Of a stretch of 64,000 nt of DNA, positions 10,007-21,100 are shown in pieces. Both the position numbers and the translations under genes were made by a program. The DNA is taken from contig NZ_JSWF01000035.1 of the NCBI RefSeq assembly GCF_000797445.1, positions 124,001 to 188,000 on the forward strand. The letters run 5' to 3'. Under the pieces are notes generated by a model. The model was not told where the DNA came from and ran no database searches. It saw only the letters and a list, made by a program, of their open reading frames with translations. Positions within the stretch are counted from its first letter, which is position 1. Every line of letters begins with the position of its first letter. The stretch is from Lacinutrix jangbogonensis (GTDB lineage Bacteria; Bacteroidota; Bacteroidia; Flavobacteriales; Flavobacteriaceae).

Positions 10007-10285
10007 CTACTTTTTACCTTTATTTTTAGCACCAGCATGACCTCTAAAAGATCTTGTTGGTGAAAATTCTCCTAATTTATGACCTACCATATTCTCAGTA
10101 ACATATACTGGAACAAATTGGCGTCCATTGTGCACTGCTATCGTTTGTCCAACAAAATCTGGAGTAATCATACTTGCTCTTGACCAAGTTTTGATTACCG
10201 TTTTTTTGTTAGCGTCTACATTTGCAGCCACCTTTTTCTCTAATTTATAATGAACGTAAGGTCCCTTCTTTAATGATCTTGCCAT
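10007..10285 (-). CDS. rpsS: 30S ribosomal protein S19
   Basis: S19 lies in the 30S head with S13. The 92-residue product begins [19 protein letters not shown] and carries the signatures [19 protein letters not shown] and [17 protein letters not shown]. It follows rplB by three bases. Confidence 0.98.
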   Translation of the reverse strand: MARSLKKGPYVHYKLEKKVAANVDANKKTVIKTWSRASMITPDFVGQTIAVHNGRQFVPVYVTENMVGHKLGEFSPTRSFRGHAGAKNKGKK

Positions 10286-10288
10286 ATC

Positions 10289-11113
10289 TTATTTCTTTCT
10301 ACGTTCTACAATATATTTATTACTTGCTTTAGTCTTAGAACGTGTTCTAAATCCTTTAGCCGGTATACCGTTTCTAGATCGTGGATGGCCACCTGAAGAT
10401 TTACCTTCACCACCACCCATTGGGTGATCGACTGGATTCATTACTACTGGTCTAGTTCTTGGTCTTCTACCTAACCATCTTGATCTACCTGCTTTACCTG
10501 AAACTAATAATTGGTGGTCTGAATTAGACACTACTCCAATTGTAGCCATACAAGTAACCAAGATTAATCTTGTCTCACCTGAAGGCAATTTCACAGTTGC
10601 AAATCTACCATCCCTTGCCATTAACTGAGCAAAAGCACCAGCACTACGAGCCATAACAGCTCCCTGACCAGGACGTAACTCTATACAAGAAATGATTGTA
10701 CCTAACGGTATGTTTGATAAAGGTGTTGCATTTCCAATTTCTGGAGCCACGTTTTCACCTGAAACAACAGTTTGTCCAACTTGTAAACCATTTTGAGCAA
10801 TGATATAAGTTTTCTCACCATCTTGGTAATTTAATAAAGCGATAAACGCTGTACGGTTCGGATCGTATTGGATTGAATCAACTTCAGCAGGAACACCTAC
10901 TTTAGTTCTCTTGAAATCGATAATACGATACCTTTTCTTATGACCACCACCTTTGTAGCGCATTGTCATACGACCTTGACTGTTTCTACCACCTGAACGT
11001 TTTTTCGGAGCTAATAAACTTTTCTCCGGCTTATCAGTTGTAATGGCGTCAAATCCATTTACAACTCTAAATCGCTGTCCAGGTGTGACTGGTTTTAATT
11101 TTCTTACTGACAT
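10289..11113 (-). CDS. rplB: 50S ribosomal protein L2
   Basis: L2 supports the peptidyl-transferase centre and is among the most conserved ribosomal proteins. The 274-residue product has the N-terminal OB fold with [13 protein letters not shown]-type signature (here [18 protein letters not shown]) and the C-terminal loop [19 protein letters not shown] with its conserved His. It follows rplW by ten bases. Confidence 0.98.
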   Translation of the reverse strand: MSVRKLKPVTPGQRFRVVNGFDAITTDKPEKSLLAPKKRSGGRNSQGRMTMRYKGGGHKKRYRIIDFKRTKVGVPAEVDSIQYDPNRTAFIALLNYQDGEKTYIIAQNGLQVGQTVVSGENVAPEIGNATPLSNIPLGTIISCIELRPGQGAVMARSAGAFAQLMARDGRFATVKLPSGETRLILVTCMATIGVVSNSDHQLLVSGKAGRSRWLGRRPRTRPVVMNPVDHPMGGGEGKSSGGHPRSRNGIPAKGFRTRSKTKASNKYIVERRKK

Positions 11114-11123
11114 TTGTCTTTAA

Positions 11124-11414
11124 TTACATGTTAGTGTATAAATCAATTATCTCACCTTCCGCCAGTTGTACTATCGCTTTTTTCATCGCGTTAGTTTTAC
11201 CATGTTGAATACCAGTTTTTGTGAACTTAGTACTTCTATCTGGACGGACATTTATAGTACGAACTTTTTCAACAGAAACTCCATAAGCAGCTTCCACTGC
11301 TTTTTTAATTTCTACCTTGTTCGCCTTTGTTTTCACGAAGAAGCTGAAACAGTTGTTTAACTCACTGTTTGCTGTCGCTTTTTCTGTGATAATAGGTTTA
11401 ATTAAGATACTCAT
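11124..11414 (-). CDS. rplW: 50S ribosomal protein L23
   Basis: L23 lies at the exit tunnel and docks trigger factor and the signal recognition particle. The 96-residue product begins MSILIKPIITEKATANSE and contains KANKVEIKKAVEAAYGVSVE, the family signature. It follows rplD by eight bases. Confidence 0.98.
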   Translation of the reverse strand: MSILIKPIITEKATANSELNNCFSFFVKTKANKVEIKKAVEAAYGVSVEKVRTINVRPDRSTKFTKTGIQHGKTNAMKKAIVQLAEGEIIDLYTNM

Positions 11415-11422
11415 CTTGTTTC

Positions 11423-12052
11423 TTATTTACTTAAATTCGTTACAATTCCTTCTAAAGCTCCTTCTAAAAGTATTACTTGATTTGCATTTAAAATCTTGTA
11501 AGTACTTAATTCTGAGGATAATACCACTTCTGAGCCTTTTAAATTGCGTGACGACAAATATACATTATTATTTGACGCACCCAACACGAAGAGTGATTTT
11601 TTGTTTTGTAAGTCTAAAGCTTTCAAAATATTAGTGAAATTTTTAGTCTTTGGAGAGTCGAAACTGAAGTCTTCTAAAACAACAATTGCCTTCTCACTTG
11701 CCTTAATACTAAAAGCCGATTTACGTGCTAAACGCTTAAGGTTTTTATTAAGTTTGAAACTGTAGCTTCTTGGTCTTGGACCGAACATACGACCACCACC
11801 TCTGAAAACACCAGACTTAATAGAACCTGCTCTAGCTGTACCAGTTCCTTTCTGCTTTTTAATCTTACGCGTCGAACCAGTAATCTCAGCTCTTTCTTTA
11901 GCTTTGTGAGTACCTTGTCTTTGGTTTGCTAAATATTGTTTAACATCCAAATATACTGCATGATTATTAGGCTCAATAGCAAAAACATCGTTTGAAAGGT
12001 CTGCCTTTCTACCTGTTTCTTTTCCGTTTATATCTAAAACTGCTACTTTCAT
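11423..12052 (-). CDS. rplD: 50S ribosomal protein L4
   Basis: L4 lines the exit tunnel; in some bacteria it also represses its own operon, which I cannot show here. The 209-residue product has the conserved extended loop (TGSTRKIKKQKGTGTARAGS, then RGGGRMFGPRPRSYSF). Its ATG overlaps the rplC stop as TAATG, which points to translational coupling. Confidence 0.98.
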   Translation of the reverse strand: MKVAVLDINGKETGRKADLSNDVFAIEPNNHAVYLDVKQYLANQRQGTHKAKERAEITGSTRKIKKQKGTGTARAGSIKSGVFRGGGRMFGPRPRSYSFKLNKNLKRLARKSAFSIKASEKAIVVLEDFSFDSPKTKNFTNILKALDLQNKKSLFVLGASNNNVYLSSRNLKGSEVVLSSELSTYKILNANQVILLEGALEGIVTNLSK

Positions 12053-12669
12053 TATTTTCTAATAATTACATAAGCGTTTTTATGGCCAGGAACACATCCT
12101 TTAACCACAAGTAGATTCTTTTCAGCAACTACTTTTAAAACTCTTAAATTTTGAACTTTTATAGTGTCTCCACCCATTCTTCCGCCCATCTTCATTCCTT
12201 TGAAGACTCTTGCTGGATAAGATGCAGCTCCAATAGATCCTGGTGCTCTCAAACGGTTATGTTGACCGTGAGTCGCTTGACCGACACCTGCAAAACCATG
12301 ACGTTTTACAACACCTTGAAATCCTTTACCTTTTGATGTTCCTGCCACATCAACAAATTCACCCTCAGCGAAATGTTCTACGGTGATTGCATCACCTAAT
12401 TTGTACTCCTCATCAAAACCTTGAAATTCGGCGATTTTGCGTTTTACAGAAGTTCCTGCTTTTTTAGCATGACCTAAGTCAGCTTTAGTAGCACTTTTTT
12501 CTGTCGCGTCATCGAAACCTAATTGAACAGCTTTATAGCCGTCTACTTCTTCAGTTCTGACTTGGGTAACGATACATGGTCCAGCTTCGATTACTGTACA
12601 TGGCATATTTTTACCATTTTCATCGAAGATGCTGGTCATACCGATTTTTTTTCCAATTAACCCAGACAT
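12052..12669 (-). CDS. rplC: 50S ribosomal protein L3
   Basis: L3 is an early 50S assembly protein whose loop approaches the peptidyl-transferase centre. The 205-residue product begins [19 protein letters not shown] and contains the signature [20 protein letters not shown]. It is preceded by a 154-base gap with two strong inverted repeats, so this may be where a second transcription or control unit begins. Confidence 0.98.
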   Translation of the reverse strand: MSGLIGKKIGMTSIFDENGKNMPCTVIEAGPCIVTQVRTEEVDGYKAVQLGFDDATEKSATKADLGHAKKAGTSVKRKIAEFQGFDEEYKLGDAITVEHFAEGEFVDVAGTSKGKGFQGVVKRHGFAGVGQATHGQHNRLRAPGSIGAASYPARVFKGMKMGGRMGGDTIKVQNLRVLKVVAEKNLLVVKGCVPGHKNAYVIIRK

Positions 12670-12698
12670 AATTATTATTTATTTATTATTACTCAATT

Positions 12699-12718
12699 TG
12701 TTGAAGCATGCTTCAACA
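12699..12718 (-). promoter_or_regulatory. 20-base perfect palindrome ahead of rplC
   Basis: TGTTGAAGCATGCTTCAACA is a perfect palindrome ending about 30 bases before the rplC start. In RNA it could form a hairpin leader element; in DNA it could be a dimer-binding operator. Nothing in the sequence decides between the two. Confidence 0.45.
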
Positions 12719-12730
12719 TTACTTATCTAT

Positions 12731-12769
12731 AAAAACATTCAAGGCTGAAAATACGTTTCAGCCTTGAAT
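12731..12769 (-). terminator. Terminator or attenuator between rpsJ and rplC
   Basis: A perfect 14-pair stem (12737-12750 with 12756-12769, core TTCAAGGCTGAAA) closes a five-base loop. On the minus strand it is followed, after one G, by five T (complement of 12731-12735). It has the form of an intrinsic terminator in the middle of the cluster. Because essential genes follow, it is more likely a regulated attenuator, or is followed by a promoter I could not recognise. Confidence 0.65.
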
Positions 12770-12823
12770 TGTATTTTTTCCGTTTTTCCTTCGCGCGCAG
12801 CTTAGGACATGTAAAGTTTAAAC

Positions 12824-13129
12824 TTAAACTTTGATCTCTACTTCAACACCGCTTGGCAACTCTAACTTCATTAGAGCGTCAATTGTTTTAGAAGATGAAG
12901 AGTAAATATCCAATAATCTCTTATAAGAGCTTAATTGAAATTGTTCTCTAGACTTCTTGTTAACGTGAGGTGAACGTAACACAGTGAAAATTTTCTTGTG
13001 TGTTGGTAACGGAATTGGTCCAGTTACAACAGCACCAGTACTTTTTACTGTTTTTACAATCTTATCAGCAGACTTGTCTACTAAGTTATGATCGTAAGAC
13101 TTTAATTTTATTCTAATTTTTTGACTCAT
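12824..13129 (-). CDS. rpsJ: 30S ribosomal protein S10
   Basis: S10 lies in the 30S head and also serves as NusE in antitermination. The 101-residue product begins [20 protein letters not shown] and contains [20 protein letters not shown], the family signature. It follows fusA by 12 bases and no tuf gene intervenes. The following gap before rplC carries hairpins. Confidence 0.98.
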   Translation of the reverse strand: MSQKIRIKLKSYDHNLVDKSADKIVKTVKSTGAVVTGPIPLPTHKKIFTVLRSPHVNKKSREQFQLSSYKRLLDIYSSSSKTIDALMKLELPSGVEVEIKV

Positions 13130-13141
13130 TTTCTTAACTTT

Positions 13142-15268
13142 TTAAGATTGTTCTCCTTTAGCTGCTTTAATAACATCTATAGAAATATTTGAAGGTGTCT
13201 CAGCATAGTGTGAAAACTCCATTGTTGACGTAGCACGACCTGAAGATAATGTTCTTAATGTTGTAACATAACCAAACATTTCAGATAATGGCACAGTAGC
13301 TTTTACAGTTTTTGCACCTGCTCTATCGCCCATATCACTAACTTGACCTCTTCTTCTATTTAAATCACCTACTATATCACCCATGTTTTCCTCAGGAGTA
13401 ATAACTTCTAGCTTCATTATAGGCTCCATGATCACAGCTTTTGCCGCTTTTGCACAGTTTTTAAACCCTAATTTAGCTGCCAATTCGAAAGATAATTGAT
13501 CAGAATCCACATCGTGATATGAACCATCTCTTAAAGTAACTTTCATAGCATCGATTTCGTAACCTGCTAAAGGTCCGTTTACCATTGCCATTTTAAATCC
13601 TTTCTCAATTGATGGTATAAATTCCTTAGGAACATTACCACCTTTAATTACAGATTTAAATTGAAGTCCTGTTTCTCCTTCATCAGCTGGCTCTACAGTA
13701 AATACGATATCTGCGAATTTACCACGACCACCAGATTGTTTCTTATAAACTTCTCTATGATCTGCAGCTGCAGTAATAGCTTCTTTATATTCAACTTGAG
13801 GTTGCCCTTGATTTACTTCAACATTAAACTCACGTCTTAAACGATCTACAATAACATCTAAGTGAAGTTCTCCCATACCTGATATAATAGTTTGACCTGA
13901 AGCCTCGTCTGAACGTACTGTAAATGTAGGATCTTCCTCGGCTAACTTACCTAGACCAATACCTAACTTATCGACATCTGCCTTAGTTTTAGGCTCAACC
14001 GCGATACCAATTACTGGATCTGGAAAGTCCATAGACTCTAAAACAATAGGATGCTTTTCCGCTGAAAGAGTATCACCTGTTTTGATAGATTTAAATCCAA
14101 CAGCAGCTCCAATATCTCCAGCTTCTATATAATCAATTGCATTTTGCTTGTTAGCATGCATTTGGTAGATACGAGAAATACGTTCTTTTTTACCAGAACG
14201 GTTATTTAACACATAAGAACCTGCATCTAAACGACCAGAATATGCTCTAAAGAATGCTAGACGTCCTACGAAAGGATCGGTAGCAATTTTAAATGCTAAT
14301 GCAGCGAAAGGTTCATCAACACTTGGCTTACGAATCTCTTCTTCATCTGTATCTGGATTGATTCCAACAATACCCTCCTTATCCATTGGAGAAGGTAAGT
14401 AACGACATACAGCATCTAATAAGAACTGAACACCTTTGTTTTTAAACGCAGAACCACAAATCATAGGAATAATGGCCATATCCATAACAGCAGCTCTAAG
14501 TGCAGCATGCACTTCGTCTTCTGTAATAGAATCTTCATCTTCCATAAATTTCTCTAAAAGATTCTCATCGTAACTTGCTACTTCTTCAATTAAAAGTGCG
14601 CGATACTTACGAGCTTCTTCCTTCATATCCTCAGGAATTTCGATAATATCGAAAGTTGCTCCTTGAGTATCATCATGCCATACAATAGCACGATTTTTTA
14701 CTAAATCTATAACACCTTTAAAATCTTCTTCGTCACCAATGTTTAAAACGATTGGCACCGCGTTAGATTTTAACATGTCTTTTACTTGTTGACAAACACC
14801 TAAAAAGTCTGATCCTTGACGGTCCATCTTATTAACGAAACCAATTCTTGGCACTTTATAGTTATCCGCAAGTCTCCAGTTTGTTTCAGATTGTGGCTCA
14901 ACACCATCAACTGCACTGAATAAGAAAACTAAACCATCTAATACACGTAATGATCTATTTACCTCTACAGTAAAATCTACGTGACCAGGAGTATCAATTA
15001 TATTAAAGTGATATCCTTTTGTATCAGGTACTTTTTCTCCGTTTTCAAGTGGAAACTCCCACTCACAAGTTGTAGCCGCAGACGTAATAGTAATACCACG
15101 TTCTTGCTCTTGCTCCATCCAGTCCATTGTTGCAGCACCATCATGTACTTCACCAATTTTATGTGAAACTCCTGTATAATATAGAACACGCTCTGTTGTT
15201 GTTGTTTTACCAGCATCAATATGCGCAGCAATACCTATATTTCTTGTATATCTTAAATCTCTTGCCAT
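13142..15268 (-). CDS. fusA: Elongation factor G
   Basis: EF-G is the GTPase that drives translocation and, with RRF, ribosome recycling. The 708-residue product has G1 [13 protein letters not shown] near residue 17, the switch region [18 protein letters not shown]3 [12 protein letters not shown] and G4 NKMDRQGSD. Domains II to V follow, including [15 protein letters not shown] and [19 protein letters not shown]. Length and order fit the family. It lies six bases after rpsG. Confidence 0.99.
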   Translation of the reverse strand: MARDLRYTRNIGIAAHIDAGKTTTTERVLYYTGVSHKIGEVHDGAATMDWMEQEQERGITITSAATTCEWEFPLENGEKVPDTKGYHFNIIDTPGHVDFTVEVNRSLRVLDGLVFLFSAVDGVEPQSETNWRLADNYKVPRIGFVNKMDRQGSDFLGVCQQVKDMLKSNAVPIVLNIGDEEDFKGVIDLVKNRAIVWHDDTQGATFDIIEIPEDMKEEARKYRALLIEEVASYDENLLEKFMEDEDSITEDEVHAALRAAVMDMAIIPMICGSAFKNKGVQFLLDAVCRYLPSPMDKEGIVGINPDTDEEEIRKPSVDEPFAALAFKIATDPFVGRLAFFRAYSGRLDAGSYVLNNRSGKKERISRIYQMHANKQNAIDYIEAGDIGAAVGFKSIKTGDTLSAEKHPIVLESMDFPDPVIGIAVEPKTKADVDKLGIGLGKLAEEDPTFTVRSDEASGQTIISGMGELHLDVIVDRLRREFNVEVNQGQPQVEYKEAITAAADHREVYKKQSGGRGKFADIVFTVEPADEGETGLQFKSVIKGGNVPKEFIPSIEKGFKMAMVNGPLAGYEIDAMKVTLRDGSYHDVDSDQLSFELAAKLGFKNCAKAAKAVIMEPIMKLEVITPEENMGDIVGDLNRRRGQVSDMGDRAGAKTVKATVPLSEMFGYVTTLRTLSSGRATSTMEFSHYAETPSNISIDVIKAAKGEQS

Positions 15269-15274
15269 CTTAAA

Positions 15275-15751
15275 TTAGAATCTAAAGTGTGAGAATGCTT
15301 TGTTTGCTTCTGCCATTTTGTGAGTATCAGTTCTTTTCTTAACTGCTGCTCCCTCTTCTTTAGCTGCTGCTAAAATCTCAGAGGCTAAACGTTGCGCCAT
15401 AGATTTTTCATTTCTCTTTCTAGAAAAACTAATTAACCATTTCATAGCTGTAGAAACCTTACGGTCTGCACGTATTGGGTTAGGAATTTGGAATGTTGCC
15501 CCACCAACTCTACGACTACGCACTTCTACGTGAGGCATAACGTTAGATAATGCTTCTTTCCATACTTCTAATCCTGATTTTTCTTCGTCTGTTTTTTTCG
15601 ACTCTACGATATCAATTGCATCATAAAATACTTTGAAAGCTACTGACTTCTTACCATCCCACATCATCATGTTTACAAAACGAGTCACTAACTGATCGTT
15701 AAAACGAGGATCTGGCAAAAGCGGTCTTTTTTTCGCTGCTCTTTTTCTCAT
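15275..15751 (-). CDS. rpsG: 30S ribosomal protein S7
   Basis: S7 organises the 30S head at the E site. The 158-residue product begins [19 protein letters not shown] and contains [20 protein letters not shown], the family signature. It lies 23 bases after rpsL in the normal str order. Confidence 0.98.
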   Translation of the reverse strand: MRKRAAKKRPLLPDPRFNDQLVTRFVNMMMWDGKKSVAFKVFYDAIDIVESKKTDEEKSGLEVWKEALSNVMPHVEVRSRRVGGATFQIPNPIRADRKVSTAMKWLISFSRKRNEKSMAQRLASEILAAAKEEGAAVKKRTDTHKMAEANKAFSHFRF

Positions 15752-15774
15752 GTCTTCTTCTTAAAGTTTTAAAA

Positions 15775-16149
15775 TTACTTCTTAGGGCGTTTAGCACCAT
15801 ACTTAGATCTACGTTGCGTACGACCATCGACACCTGCGGTATCCAATGCTCCACGTACAATGTGGTATCTAACTCCTGGTAAATCCTTAACCCTTCCACC
15901 TCTAACCAATACTATCGAGTGCTCTTGTAGATTGTGTCCTTCACCGCCAATGTATGCATTAACCTCGTTACCGTTTGTTAAACGAACCCTTGCTACCTTA
16001 CGCATCGCTGAGTTTGGTTTTTTTGGAGTCGTTGTATAAACACGAGTACACACACCACGTCTTTGTGGACAAGAATCTAAAGCAGCCGATTTACTCTTCT
16101 TGGTTATTTTGGCTCTTCCTTTTCTTACTAATTGTGAAATTGTTGGCAT
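15775..16149 (-). CDS. rpsL: 30S ribosomal protein S12
   Basis: S12 controls decoding accuracy at the A site. The 124-residue product begins [19 protein letters not shown] and contains [17 protein letters not shown] and [13 protein letters not shown]. The lysines in these two motifs are the residues whose change gives streptomycin resistance in other bacteria, and both are wild type here. It is the first gene of the cluster, with a consensus promoter upstream. Confidence 0.98.
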   Translation of the reverse strand: MPTISQLVRKGRAKITKKSKSAALDSCPQRRGVCTRVYTTTPKKPNSAMRKVARVRLTNGNEVNAYIGGEGHNLQEHSIVLVRGGRVKDLPGVRYHIVRGALDTAGVDGRTQRRSKYGAKRPKK

Positions 16150-16175
16150 ATATATTTATATATAAATTTAATTGA

Positions 16176-16189
16176 CCTCTTTTAAGAGG
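16176..16189 (-). promoter_or_regulatory. Palindrome in the rpsL leader
   Basis: CCTCTTTTAAGAGG is a perfect 14-base palindrome lying between the -7 box and the rpsL start, so it is in the transcribed leader. A role is not known; it may be a small leader hairpin. Confidence 0.3.
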
Positions 16190-16193
16190 GCTG

Positions 16194-16224
16194 CAAATGT
16201 AGAAATTAATTTTCGATTTCCAAA
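16194..16224 (-). promoter_or_regulatory. Consensus Bacteroidota promoter for the rpsL cluster
   Basis: The minus strand reads TTTG (16224-16221), exactly 19 bases, then TACATTTG (16201-16194). This is a full match to the -33/-7 consensus TTTG-N19-TAnnTTTG used by the Bacteroidota primary sigma factor. Transcription should begin a few bases downstream, about 35 to 40 bases ahead of the rpsL start. Confidence 0.8.
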
Positions 16225-16328
16225 CCGTAAAACATTAATTTTCAATACTTTTTTAAATTTATGTTTTTGTCTATATAATATCTTTAGTTTTTCCGTTAGC
16301 TTTACACCATACATAACAGCCAAAATTC

Positions 16329-18029
16329 GTGCACAGACATATTACTTTTCTTTTCTTTATAATTGGATTTTGCTCTACGGAATTACATGCACAAAATTTA
16401 AATTTAAATTTAAAAATTATTGGAGAAACAAATGATGAAACCGAAATAATTGAAGGATTTATTTACAATAACACACACATTGATTATAATTCAATTATCA
16501 ATGAAGCGGATTCACTGCAACAAAAAATAATTAAATCCGGATATATTGAAAGCGAACGCAATCTGTTAGAAAAAATAAACGATAGTTCATTTCAGATACA
16601 ATTTCAACTCCATACTAAATACGACTCAATTCAAATACACTACAACACTTATGATATTAATAAAAAAATAATTGATAATATTTCACAAAAAAGCTTTGAT
16701 GGTTTTTTTAACACTCCTTTTAGTACTATCGAACAAGTTCTTCAAAATATAAACACCAAAATAGCACAAAATGGTTTTCCGTTTACAAAAACTAAACTTT
16801 CAGGTATAAAAATTAAAAAAAACAAAACTTTAGTAGCTCAACTTATAATTATAAAAAATCAAAACAAACGTAGTCTAGATAATATTGTAATTAAAGGTTA
16901 TGAAAAATTTCCGAAAACATATTTAAGAAAATTCTTAAAGATCACACCCGAGCAAACTTTTAATATTGAAACAATAAAAAGGAAGCTAAACGCAATAAAA
17001 AATATACGTTTTGCAAAACAAACAAAAGCACCAGAAGTTTTATTTACAAAAGATTCGACTACCTTATATATATATCTTGAAAAATCGAAGAGTAATACTT
17101 TTGATGGTTTTCTAGGTTTTAGCACCAATGAAGAAACAAACAAAATAGATTTTAATGGTTATATAAATTTAGAACTTAATAACAATCTTAATTATGGCGA
17201 ATCTTTTAACTTAATCTATAAAAGTGATGAAAGCGAGCAAAAGAACTTTGAAATAAATTTGAATATGCCCTATCTATTTTCATCACCAATTGGAACAGAA
17301 ATATCACTAAAAATAATAAAAAGAGACAGCTCATTTACCTCAATAAATCAAAAAGCAAATGTTTTTTATCAATTAAACCAAAAAAACAGAATATTTTTAG
17401 GACTAGAAAGTACAGAATCTAATAATCTATTAGATGATAATTCTAATTTAGAAATAGCAGACTATAAAAGCAACCTCTATAATGTAAAATATATTTTTGA
17501 AAACAGGCAAGGCAATAATTCGCTTTTTCAAATAAAAAGCAATGTCCAAATAAAATTTGGTTTAGGAAAACGAAAAACAAGTAATGCTAGCGAAAATCAA
17601 AAGAAAATAGAAATTGATGGATTCCATAGTTTTCAGTTAAACAAAAAAAACAGCATATACACAAGATTAAACGCAGCACTAATAGATTCAGATAACTATT
17701 ATGAGAATGAACTCTTTCGGTTTGGTGGTATAAACTCTATAAGAGGTTTTAAAGAAAACAGCATACTCGCCAATAACTATATACTTCTAAATACAGAATA
17801 CAGGTATCTTTTAAGTACAGGTATTTACGCACATACAATTATAGACTTTACGCAATTCGAGAATGAAATCTCTAACACTAAAGAAAATCTATATGGCTTT
17901 GGTTTTGGTTTTGGGATAACAACAAAGGCAGGGTTATTAAGATTTAACTTTGCGAATGGGAAAACCGCAACACAAAATTTCAAATTCTCAAATAGTAAAA
18001 TTCACCTCAGTTTAATATCACTATTTTAG
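16329..18029 (+). CDS. Omp85/BamA-type outer-membrane protein
   Basis: This looks like a short member of the Omp85 (BamA/TamA) superfamily, outer-membrane barrels preceded by POTRA-like domains. The 566-residue product starts at a GTG, since an in-frame stop lies 15 bases upstream. It has a signal peptide ending in LHAQ near residue 22. The N-terminal half is rich in Lys, Asn and Ile and holds POTRA-like strands (SLDNIVIKGYEKFPKTYLRKF). The C-terminal half is a beta-barrel with the hallmark GGINSIRGF loop and a final Phe (HLSLISLF). It is divergent from rpsL and upstream of the SusC operon; its substrate is not evident. Confidence 0.75.
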   Translation: MHRHITFLFFIIGFCSTELHAQNLNLNLKIIGETNDETEIIEGFIYNNTHIDYNSIINEADSLQQKIIKSGYIESERNLLEKINDSSFQIQFQLHTKYDSIQIHYNTYDINKKIIDNISQKSFDGFFNTPFSTIEQVLQNINTKIAQNGFPFTKTKLSGIKIKKNKTLVAQLIIIKNQNKRSLDNIVIKGYEKFPKTYLRKFLKITPEQTFNIETIKRKLNAIKNIRFAKQTKAPEVLFTKDSTTLYIYLEKSKSNTFDGFLGFSTNEETNKIDFNGYINLELNNNLNYGESFNLIYKSDESEQKNFEINLNMPYLFSSPIGTEISLKIIKRDSSFTSINQKANVFYQLNQKNRIFLGLESTESNNLLDDNSNLEIADYKSNLYNVKYIFENRQGNNSLFQIKSNVQIKFGLGKRKTSNASENQKKIEIDGFHSFQLNKKNSIYTRLNAALIDSDNYYENELFRFGGINSIRGFKENSILANNYILLNTEYRYLLSTGIYAHTIIDFTQFENEISNTKENLYGFGFGFGITTKAGLLRFNFANGKTATQNFKFSNSKIHLSLISLF

Positions 18030-18088
18030 TTTTAAAAGGTCCGAAAAAGTATTTTTTTGAAAAAAAATGAAATTTTAACCAATAAATA

Positions 18089-18119
18089 TTGTTTTATTAA
18101 CTTTTTATTATGATTTTTG
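18089..18119 (+). promoter_or_regulatory. Weak promoter candidate for the SusC operon
   Basis: TTG at 18089-18091 is followed after 20 bases by GATTTTTG (18112-18119), which differs from TAnnTTTG only at its first base. It lies about 30 bases ahead of the SusC start. Confidence 0.35.
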
Positions 18120-18147
18120 ACACAGACTAATTCAAATAAAAAATAAA

Positions 18148-21100
18148 ATGAAAACAAAGTTTAGTGGAATTCTAACGCTATTACTAGCGTTTGTTGTGCA
18201 ACTCACGTTCGCACAGGGAAAAACAATTTCAGGTACCATCTCCGATGGAGACAATTTACCGTTACCTGGAGTTAATGTTCTTGTTAAAGGTACAAGTAAT
18301 GGTACTACAACAGATTTTGACGGTAATTATTCAATCTCAGCAAAAACAGGAGATATCCTTGTATACTCTTATGTTGGTAACACAGTTGAAGAAACAGTAG
18401 GTGCTGAAAACAACATAAATTTTGTTATGAGTGAAAACACTCTTGACGAAGTTGTAATTACAGCACTTGGTATTAAAAGAAAAAAGGATGAAGTTACAAC
18501 AGTTTACCAAGAGGTAAAAACTGAAGAACTTACTAAAGCTAACAACCCTAGTGTTGTAAATAGTTTATCTGGTAAAGTTTCTGGTTTAACAATTACGCAA
18601 AACTCTAATGGTGTTTCTGGTGGTACAAGAATTGTATTACGTGGTAACCGTTCTATTTCTGGTAACAACCAGGCGTTAATAGTTATTGATGGAGCAATTT
18701 CAACAACAGGTATCTTAAATGCTTTAGATCCGAATCAAATTGATTCAGTAAACGTTATTAAAGGTGCTGCTGGTTCTGCATTATACGGTTCTCAAGGATC
18801 AAATGGTGTAATTGTTGTTTCAACAAAAACAACAACCAAAGGAGAAAAGATGACTGTTCAAGTTAACTCTTCTATAGACTTTGAGTCTGTCGCTTATGTT
18901 CCAGAAAAACAGACTAGATATGGTCAAGGTTGGGATTTAGGTAATGGTTTTGAAAACGTTATTTATGAAAACGGTGGTTGGGGACCAGAATTTGACGGAC
19001 AAGTTGTTCCTGTTGGATTACCTCAAGCTGATGGAACTTTTATTACTGCACCTTACGAATCAAGAGGAGCTGATCATATTAAAGAATTCTTTCAAACAGG
19101 TTTAACAAGACAAAATTCTATTTCTGTTTCTTCAGGTGGTGCTGATGGTTTCATCACATTAGGTGCAAGAAATGTTAACACTGAATTTGTTGTACAAAAC
19201 GATAAAAGAAAAAGAAACACTTTAACATTAAGAGCTGGTAAAACTGCAGGAAACTGGAGTGCTGGTGGTAATGTAGTATATACAAACTCTACTGTAGAGC
19301 GTCATAACGGCGATTTGTATACACAGTTATTACAATCTGCAACAAACATTCCTATCCAAAGTTTTGAGAATTCTGGAAATGAAGGTCACTGGAATGCATA
19401 TTTCACAAACCCTTATTGGAATTTACAAAACCAAAGAACTCAAGGTGAGAACAACAACATCAGTTTACAAGGTGATTTAGGATATAGAGTTAACGATAAT
19501 ATTTCTTTTAAATTATTAAGTAATGCTCGTATTTTTGAAGGTAATAGTTTATCATATCAAAATGGTTATACTGAACCTCAAGAAATTCGTGACAATACTG
19601 GTGCTGACAGATCTTTACTATCTAGTTTTAGTTTCCAGAACTTTAGACAAAGTACTTACTATACCGATTTCTTTGTAAACTTAGATTACGATTTAACCGA
19701 AGATGTTTCTTTTGGAGCTAATATTGGTGTAAACAACCAATACTTCAAAAACAGTTCTACTACAGTTGGTGGTGAAGGTTTAACAATACCTGGTATTTAC
19801 ACTGCAGCAAATTTAAACAATGGAGTAGATGATGCACGTAGTGGAGACACTAGAGCAAGTTCTGCTACCATTTCAACTTTCGCAAATTTAGATTTCGGAT
19901 ATAAAGATTTCTTATTCGTAACTCTAACTGGTAGAAATGACTGGTCTTCTAGATTAGCAAAATCTAAGCAATCTTTCTTTTATCCAGCAGTGAGTATGTC
20001 TTTCTTACCAACAAAAGCATTTGATGGTATGAAGAGTGATGTATTAAACTACATGAAGATAACTGCAGCTTATGTAAAAGTAGGTAACGCCGGTGGTGTT
20101 GGAACTTATGCAATTCAACAATTTGTAAATACTGCAGGTGGTTTTCCATTCGGTGGTCAAAACTCATTTGTTGTTGATAGAACAATAACAGATCCTTTAA
20201 TTAATCCTGAATTTTTAACAACTTTTGAAGTTGGTGCAAATGTTGGAATGTTTAAAGATAGATTAACTATCGATGCTAGTTACTCTTCATTTACTGGTAC
20301 AGATCAAATTACTAGTGTTGCCGCTTCTGCTGCTTCTGGAATTTCTAGAGCTACAGTAAACGTTGCAGAAACTGAGGGTACAGCTTTTGAAGTTGATTTA
20401 GGTGTTAAGGTTATTAAAACTGATGATATCAACTGGAACGTAAATATTGGTTATTCTACAACAAATAACGAAGTAACTAAAGTAACAGATCAAGCTGATC
20501 AAGTATCGCTAGGTGGTTTTGCAGGATTTGCTGAAGTATTTGCTATTAAAGGAGAAGCTTTCCCAGTTATTCAAACTAACTATTACGAAAGAGATCCTCA
20601 AGGTCGTGTTTTAATCGATCCTACAAGTGGTAACCCAATTGAAGCTTCTGGTTTAAAAATTGCAGGTAGAACTACACCTAAGCATACTGTAAACTTAAAT
20701 ACAGCTTTTAACTATAAAAACTGGTCATTACAAGCGACTATGGATTATAGAACTGGACATGTATTTTACTCAGATACTAAATCAAACTTAACTTGGTCAG
20801 GTCACGCTGTTGAAACAGCTCAAGGTGGTCGTGGTTCATTTATATTCCCTAACTCTGCAATAGAGACATCTCCAGGTGTATATGTAGCAAACACAAGTGT
20901 GCCTTCTGCTGGACCTAATGCAGGTGCTTACATTAACTTCTTCGGATTATATAGAGGAGTTGGTGAAAACCACGTATTAGATGCAACTGCATTTAAAGTT
21001 AGAGAATTGTCTTTAAGTTACGACTTAAACAAAGAGTATTTAGAGAACACATTTATTTCAGGTTTAAGAATTAGTGCTACAGCTAGAAATCCTTTTGTAG

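Noticed and set aside
16172-16435. 87-codon plus-strand frame ahead of the Omp85 gene
   Set aside because: It overlaps the rpsL promoter and the Omp85 signal peptide in another frame; the Omp85 frame has a clear signal peptide and family motifs.
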